Shown here piece by piece: positions 60,023 to 64,000 of a stretch of DNA of 64,000 nt. Each line of letters starts with the position of its first letter. Positions within the stretch are counted from its first letter, which is position 1. A program made the position numbers and the translations under genes. The stretch lies in the NCBI RefSeq assembly GCF_000156175.1, contig NZ_GG692710.1:3428-67427 (forward strand), given 5' to 3'. The DNA comes from Collinsella intestinalis DSM 13280 (GTDB lineage Bacteria > Actinomycetota > Coriobacteriia > Coriobacteriales > Coriobacteriaceae). The notes under the pieces are model-generated. The model was not told where the DNA came from and did not search any database. It was given only the letters and a program-made list of their open reading frames with translations.

Positions 60023-61162
60023 ATGGACCAATCCCTGTTCAAATACGAGATCGTCGCCGAGGATCCCAAGACGCATGCGCGCGCCGGCATTCTCCACACG
60101 CCGCATGGCGATATCGAGACCCCGATCTTCATGCCCGTGGGCACCAAGGCCAACGTCAAGGGCATTCCCACCGAGACCGTGAAGGACCTGGGCGCCCAGA
60201 TCGTTCTCGCCAACACCTATCACCTTGCCATGCGCCCGGGCGCCGATACGGTGGCCGAGCTCGGCGGCTTGCACGACTTCATGAACTGGCACGGTCCCAT
60301 CCTCACGGACTCGGGCGGCTTCCAGATCTTCTCCCATTCCGACGCGGTCAAGCTCACCGATGAGGGCGTGCGCTTCATCGCCACCGATTACGACGGCAGC
60401 CATGTGTTCTGGACGCCCGAGGACAACATGGAGATCGCCATGAAGCTCGGCAGCGACATCTGCATGCAGCTCGACCAGTGCCCAGGTTATCCCGCCACGT
60501 GCAAGTTCGTGGAGCGCGCCGTCGAGCTCTCCAGCATGTGGGCCGAGCGTTGCTACAAGGCCCACACTCGCGATGACCAGGCGTTGTTCGGCATCGTGCA
60601 GGGCGGCATGCATTTGGACCTGCGCCTGCGCTCCCTCAAGCACCTCGAGGAGATCGGCGACTTCCCCGGCTACGGCATCGGTGGCTACTCGGTGGGCGAG
60701 CCCCACGAGGTCATGTTCGAGACCCTCGAGCCGCTTGTGTCCGAGCACATGCCGCGTCACAAGCCCCGTTACCTCATGGGCGTGGGCAATCCCACCACGC
60801 TCGTGCGCGGCGTTGGCTGTGGCGTCGACATGTTCGACTGCGTGCTGCCCACCCGCACCGGCCGCATGGGCACCGCGTTCTCGAGCACCGGCCGCATGAA
60901 CCTCAAGAACGCCAAGTTCGCCCGCGACCCGCGCCCCATCGACGAGAAGTGCACCTGCCCGGTGTGCACCGGCGGCTACTCCCGTGCGCTCATTCGCCAC
61001 ATGGTCACGCAGAAGGAGATGCTCGGCGGTATCCTGCTGTCGCAGCACAACATCTATTTCCTGCTCGACCTCATGCGTCGCGCCCGCCAGGCCATCATCG
61101 ATGGCCGCTACGCCGAGTTCCAGGCCGAGTGGCTGGCCGGCGAGGGGGCCGTGGACTTCTAA
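60023..61162 (+). CDS. tgt: tRNA-guanine transglycosylase
   Basis: A 379-residue enzyme exchanging G34 for preQ1 in tRNAs with GUN anticodons. LTDSGGFQIFSHSDAVKLTDEGV has the preQ1-binding aspartate, GIGGYSVGEP is the conserved loop, and DCVLPTRTGRMGTAF holds the nucleophile region. The zinc site is CTCPVCTGGYSRALIRHM. CCGAGGAGCCGTTTC precedes the ATG. It acts before QueA and QueH, encoded 4-5 kb upstream on the same strand. A clean terminator follows. Confidence 0.97.
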   Translation: MDQSLFKYEIVAEDPKTHARAGILHTPHGDIETPIFMPVGTKANVKGIPTETVKDLGAQIVLANTYHLAMRPGADTVAELGGLHDFMNWHGPILTDSGGFQIFSHSDAVKLTDEGVRFIATDYDGSHVFWTPEDNMEIAMKLGSDICMQLDQCPGYPATCKFVERAVELSSMWAERCYKAHTRDDQALFGIVQGGMHLDLRLRSLKHLEEIGDFPGYGIGGYSVGEPHEVMFETLEPLVSEHMPRHKPRYLMGVGNPTTLVRGVGCGVDMFDCVLPTRTGRMGTAFSSTGRMNLKNAKFARDPRPIDEKCTCPVCTGGYSRALIRHMVTQKEMLGGILLSQHNIYFLLDLMRRARQAIIDGRYAEFQAEWLAGEGAVDF

Positions 61163-61190
61163 AGCCGCGCGTATCACATCTGTGCGAAGG

Positions 61191-61223
61191 CGCCCCGACT
61201 TGGAAAGTCGGGGCGTTCTTTTT
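61191..61223 (+). terminator. Rho-independent terminator after tgt
   Basis: CGCCCCGACTT (61191-61201) pairs with AAGTCGGGGCG (61205-61215) over a 3-nt loop, followed by TTCTTTTT. Confidence 0.93.
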
Positions 61224-61268
61224 GGGTACAAGGTCCCACATGTGCACATAGCATCTGAAAGGATTCCC

Positions 61269-61973
61269 ATGCCCTACTACGGCTATTACGGCTTTGGATA
61301 CGACCCGCTCTATCTGATCATCGTGCTGGTCACGACGGTGGTCGGCCTCATGGCTCAGAGTTATATCAACTCCACGTACCGTCGTTGGTCCCGCGTTCCC
61401 TCGGACGGGGAGACCGGTGAGCAGGTTGCCCGCCGTATGCTCGACGCATCCGGTTGCGGCCGCGTGGGAATCCTTGGAACCCCCGGCCATCTGAGCGACC
61501 ATTACGACCCGCGTGACAACAACCTCTACCTCTCGCGCGAGAACCTCTCCGGCGGCTCGGTCGCCAGTGTTGCGGTCGCCTGCCACGAGGCGGGCCATGC
61601 GGCCCAGCGTGAGAGCGGCTATTTCATGATGAAGGTGCGCCACGCCCTCGTGCCCGTCGTCAATTTCACCCAGAACATCTGGACCATCGTGTTCCTGCTC
61701 GGCTTCATGATGGACATGGCGGGCCTGACGTCGCTCGCCATTGCCATGTTCGCGTTCTCCGTGGTGTTCCAGCTGGTCACGTTGCCCGTCGAAATCAACG
61801 CGAGCCGCCGGGCTGTGGCCTACATCGAGGGCTCTGGCATGAGCGAGGTGAATGTGCGCGGCGCCCGCAAGGTGCTCACCGCCGCGGCGCTCACGTACGT
61901 GGCGGCGGCGCTCTCCAGCGTCCTCCAGCTGCTGTACCTCCTCGCCCGCACGCATCGTGACGACGATAACTAG
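61269..61973 (+). CDS. YugP-like membrane zinc metallopeptidase
   Basis: A 234-residue membrane protein of the Zn_peptidase_2 (YugP) family. After a Tyr/Gly-rich start and a first membrane helix (YLIIVLVTTVVGLMAQSY), the motif ACHEAGHAAQRE carries HExxH. NNLYLSRENLSG precedes it as in homologues. Three further helices follow, near residues 118-150, 150-175 and 200-222. Substrates are unknown. GAAAGGATTCCC precedes the ATG. The gene lies between the tgt terminator and xseA, and has no clear terminator of its own. Confidence 0.92.
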   Translation: MPYYGYYGFGYDPLYLIIVLVTTVVGLMAQSYINSTYRRWSRVPSDGETGEQVARRMLDASGCGRVGILGTPGHLSDHYDPRDNNLYLSRENLSGGSVASVAVACHEAGHAAQRESGYFMMKVRHALVPVVNFTQNIWTIVFLLGFMMDMAGLTSLAIAMFAFSVVFQLVTLPVEINASRRAVAYIEGSGMSEVNVRGARKVLTAAALTYVAAALSSVLQLLYLLARTHRDDDN

Positions 61974-62031
61974 TTTTGTCCGCACGGCGCGTTACGGTGC
62001 CGTTGGGTAGACGAGAAGAGGAGGTGTTCGC

Positions 62032-63510
62032 ATGAGTGCCTGGAGTTTGACGGGGTCCACGCCCGACCAGCCGGTGGTGGCCGATATGGGCGAGTCCGAT
62101 TCGGATGCCCTGTCGGTTTCGCAAGCTGCCGAGTTGGCGGCGGGCGCCCTGCACGGCGTCCCCAAGATCACCGTTTTGGGCGAGGTGACCGGGTTTCGCG
62201 GTCCGAACGCCCGTAGCGGCCATTGCTATTTTCAGATCAAGGACGAGTCGGCCGCGCTCGAGTGCATCGTGTGGAAGGGCACCTACGACAAGCGCGCGTT
62301 CGATTTGCGCGACGGTCTGCAGGTGCTGTTTACCGGTACGTTCGACCTGTACAAGCCCACGGGCAAGATGAGCTTCAAGGCGAGCTCCTTCACCCTGGCG
62401 GGGGAGGGGCTGCTGCGCCAACAGGTCGCGCAGCTCGCGGAGAAGCTCCGTCGCGAGGGGCTCATGGAGCCCGAGCGCAAGCGCCGCATCCCCGTGTTCT
62501 GCACCCGCGTCGCCGTCGTGACCTCGCTGTCCGGTGCGGTCATCAACGATGTGAAGCGCACCCTGCGCCGCCGCAACCCCATGGTCGAGGTTGTGTGCGT
62601 GGGTGCCAAGGTGCAGGGCGAGGGAGCTCCGGCGGAGCTCGTGGAGGGCCTGCGCCGCGCCGCTGCGATTGCGCCGGCGCCCGACTGCATCCTGCTCGTG
62701 CGAGGCGGCGGTTCCTTCGAGGACCTCATGACCTTCAACGACGAGGGCCTGGCGCGCGCGGTGGCCGCGTGCCCCGTGCCGGTGGTCACGGGCATCGGGC
62801 ATGAACCCGATAACTCGATCTGCGACATGGTGAGCGATCGCCGCTGCTCCACGCCCACCGCGGCGGCGGAGTCCGTCGCTCCGGAGTTCTCCGAGCTGGT
62901 GAGCGCCTTGGACGGTCGCGAGCAACGCTTGCAGCGCGTGTTCGAGGGCAAGATCGTCCGCGCCGCCTCCGCTTGCGACGGACTGGGCGGCCGGCTTGGC
63001 CGGGCCATGGACGTGCGGCTCGAGCGCGAGCGCCGGTCACTGGATGCGTTCGCAACGCGTCCCTGCCTAACCAGCCCCGCGAACATCGTGGACCGCCGCG
63101 AGGTGGAGCTCGCGCAGACCGTCGACCGCTTTTGCACCGCGTGCGAGCGCGCGCAGGGTCGCTTCGCCATGGAGCTCGATCGCCTGGCGCCCCGGCTGCG
63201 TTCGAGCACGGCGCAGATGGACCGCATGGGCCATGCCCTCGAGCTCGCGGCCTCTCGCCTGAGGTCCAAAGGCGCACAGCTGTTGAGCGCCCCTGTTGCC
63301 GAGCTTGGCCGCTCGGCTGCCGCGCTCGATGCGCTTTCGCCGCTCAAGGTCCTGGGCCGAGGCTATTCGATCGCGTATGACGGAGGCGGCTCGGTCGCCA
63401 CGCGTGCCGATTCGTTCCATGTGGGCGATGCTTTGCGTCTGCGCATGGCCGACGGCGATGTGCTGGCAACGGTCGATGCCGTCGAGTGTGTCGCGGCACC
63501 GCGGGAATAG
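62032..63510 (+). CDS. xseA: Exodeoxyribonuclease VII large subunit
   Basis: A 492-residue subunit that degrades single-stranded DNA with XseB. The N-terminal OB fold holds KITVLGEVTGFRG and GHCYFQIKDESAALECIVWKG. The catalytic core has VAVVTSLSGAVINDV, LLVRGGGSFEDLMTFNDEGLARAV and GIGHEPDNSICDMVSDRRCSTPTAAAE, and SPLKVLGRGYSIAYD is the C-terminal signature. Coiled coil lies between residues 290 and 420. GAGGAGGTGTTCGC precedes the ATG. The first 30 residues are an unusual low-similarity extension. xseB follows after 69 bp. Confidence 0.96.
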   Translation: MSAWSLTGSTPDQPVVADMGESDSDALSVSQAAELAAGALHGVPKITVLGEVTGFRGPNARSGHCYFQIKDESAALECIVWKGTYDKRAFDLRDGLQVLFTGTFDLYKPTGKMSFKASSFTLAGEGLLRQQVAQLAEKLRREGLMEPERKRRIPVFCTRVAVVTSLSGAVINDVKRTLRRRNPMVEVVCVGAKVQGEGAPAELVEGLRRAAAIAPAPDCILLVRGGGSFEDLMTFNDEGLARAVAACPVPVVTGIGHEPDNSICDMVSDRRCSTPTAAAESVAPEFSELVSALDGREQRLQRVFEGKIVRAASACDGLGGRLGRAMDVRLERERRSLDAFATRPCLTSPANIVDRREVELAQTVDRFCTACERAQGRFAMELDRLAPRLRSSTAQMDRMGHALELAASRLRSKGAQLLSAPVAELGRSAAALDALSPLKVLGRGYSIAYDGGGSVATRADSFHVGDALRLRMADGDVLATVDAVECVAAPRE

Positions 63511-63579
63511 CGCGCGCCGCTGCACGTTGAATCATGAGATCTTGCCGCGCGTGCGCGGCGACGTGAAAGGATGAAGAAC

Positions 63580-63846
63580 ATGGCTGAGTACAAGAACGTC
63601 GAGGAGCTCACGTACAAGGAGGCATCCACCGAGTTGGAGCTCATTATCCGTAGCCTCGAGTCGGGCGACATGGAGCTCGAGGAATCGCTCGAGAGCTACA
63701 CGCGCGGCGTGGAGCTGCTCAAGAGCCTGCGCGCCCGTCTTGCCGGCGCCGAGCAGAAGGTCTCGGTGCTTCTCAAGGATATCGACGGCAACGATGAGCT
63801 CGTAGCGGGTTCCCCGGCCGACGACTCCGACGCCCTCAACCTGTAA
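63580..63846 (+). CDS. xseB: Exodeoxyribonuclease VII small subunit
   Basis: An 88-residue helical protein. LTYKEASTELELIIRSLESGDMELEESLESYTRGVELL is the full XseB signature, followed by an acidic tail. The start at 63580 is chosen because GAAAGGATGAAGAAC gives proper spacing; the in-frame ATG at 63571 lies too close to AAAGG. Several XseB chains wrap the coiled coil of XseA. Confidence 0.96.
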   Translation: MAEYKNVEELTYKEASTELELIIRSLESGDMELEESLESYTRGVELLKSLRARLAGAEQKVSVLLKDIDGNDELVAGSPADDSDALNL

Positions 63847-63855
63847 ATTCGCTAC

Positions 63856-63968
63856 GATGTGTCAAGAGGGGACGGGTGCGTTTTGCACATCCGATGCGCC
63901 CTTGCGCTCACCGCACGCAGTTTGTCGCGTGCAGATGTGTAAAACGCACCCGTCCCCTTTTACACATC
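63856..63968. repeat. REP-like imperfect inverted repeat of 113 bp
   Basis: The arms, about 35 bp each, both carry GGGGACGGGTGCGTTTT (63869-63885) and its complement (63939-63955), bordered by GATGTGT and ACACATC. Inner GCACATC/GATGTGT continue the pairing. Similar GGGACGG-type palindromes occur in many copies in some Gram-positive genomes and are linked to RAYT transposases; none is encoded here. Confidence 0.8.
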
Positions 63969-63988
63969 AAGACGATTGGAGCCTTCCC

Positions 63989-64000
63989 ATGTCCGACTGC
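63989..64000 (+). CDS. First four codons of a gene continuing beyond the window
   Basis: ATGTCCGACTGC is preceded by TTGGAGCCTTCCC, a good ribosome binding site. Too little is present to name the product (MSDC...). Confidence 0.5.

Noticed and set aside
1-64000. CRISPR array, rRNA or tRNA genes, transposases
   Set aside because: No regularly spaced repeats, no rRNA signatures, no credible cloverleaf and no transposase or integrase ORF were seen in the window.

Overview
The window looks like chromosome of a high-GC, Gram-positive-type anaerobe, most likely a Coriobacteriia member close to Collinsella (Actinomycetota). This is an inference: most genes have strong purine-rich ribosome binding sites, some use TTG starts, and the content fits an anaerobe (superoxide reductase, Fhs/FolD, queuosine salvage, C69 dipeptidase, AddAB-type nuclease). 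No rRNA, tRNA, CRISPR array, transposase or integrase was seen.

Layout. 1-9,530: partial HAD phosphatase, an Mg2+-type P-ATPase with a long leader carrying a 33-codon ORF, a DUF1275 membrane protein, mnmA, cysK with a divergent Rrf2 regulator, a YvlD-type membrane protein, ApbE, and a YerC/TrpR-like regulator. 9,600-16,200: addB-addA. 16,200-18,622: an accessory patch with inverted repeats and a three-gene operon of unknown function, whose promoter has a ten-C tract between -35 and -10. 18,623-27,351: dnaE, a superoxide reductase, a degenerate NadE-like protein, and ruvC-ruvA-ruvB behind an SOS box.

27,355-42,773 is a type 1 BREX phage-defence locus on the minus strand: brxA, brxB, brxC, pglX, pglZ, brxL. 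Its methyltransferase gene pglX is split. The N-terminal part (851 codons, including a lower-GC specificity region) and the C-terminal part (324 codons) are separated by about 2.2 kb. That interval holds two small unknown genes and an oppositely oriented DUF3800 gene, with one copy of a short structured RNA (each with its own promoter and terminator) on each side of it. Two SOS-type boxes sit in front of the distal pglX-C/pglZ/brxL genes. This mosaic locus is the most interesting part of the window.

43,158-64,000 returns to housekeeping genes: fhs-folD (one-carbon metabolism), a C69 dipeptidase, a phasin-like protein with an ABC1 kinase, rlmA with a GNAT acetyltransferase, a divergent methionyl-tRNA synthetase, a DUF3267 membrane protease, queH-queA and tgt (queuosine), a candidate structured RNA after queA, a tail-anchored coiled-coil protein, a membrane-anchored HTH regulator, a YugP-like zinc peptidase, and xseA-xseB. 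The window closes with a REP-like inverted repeat and the first codons of another gene.
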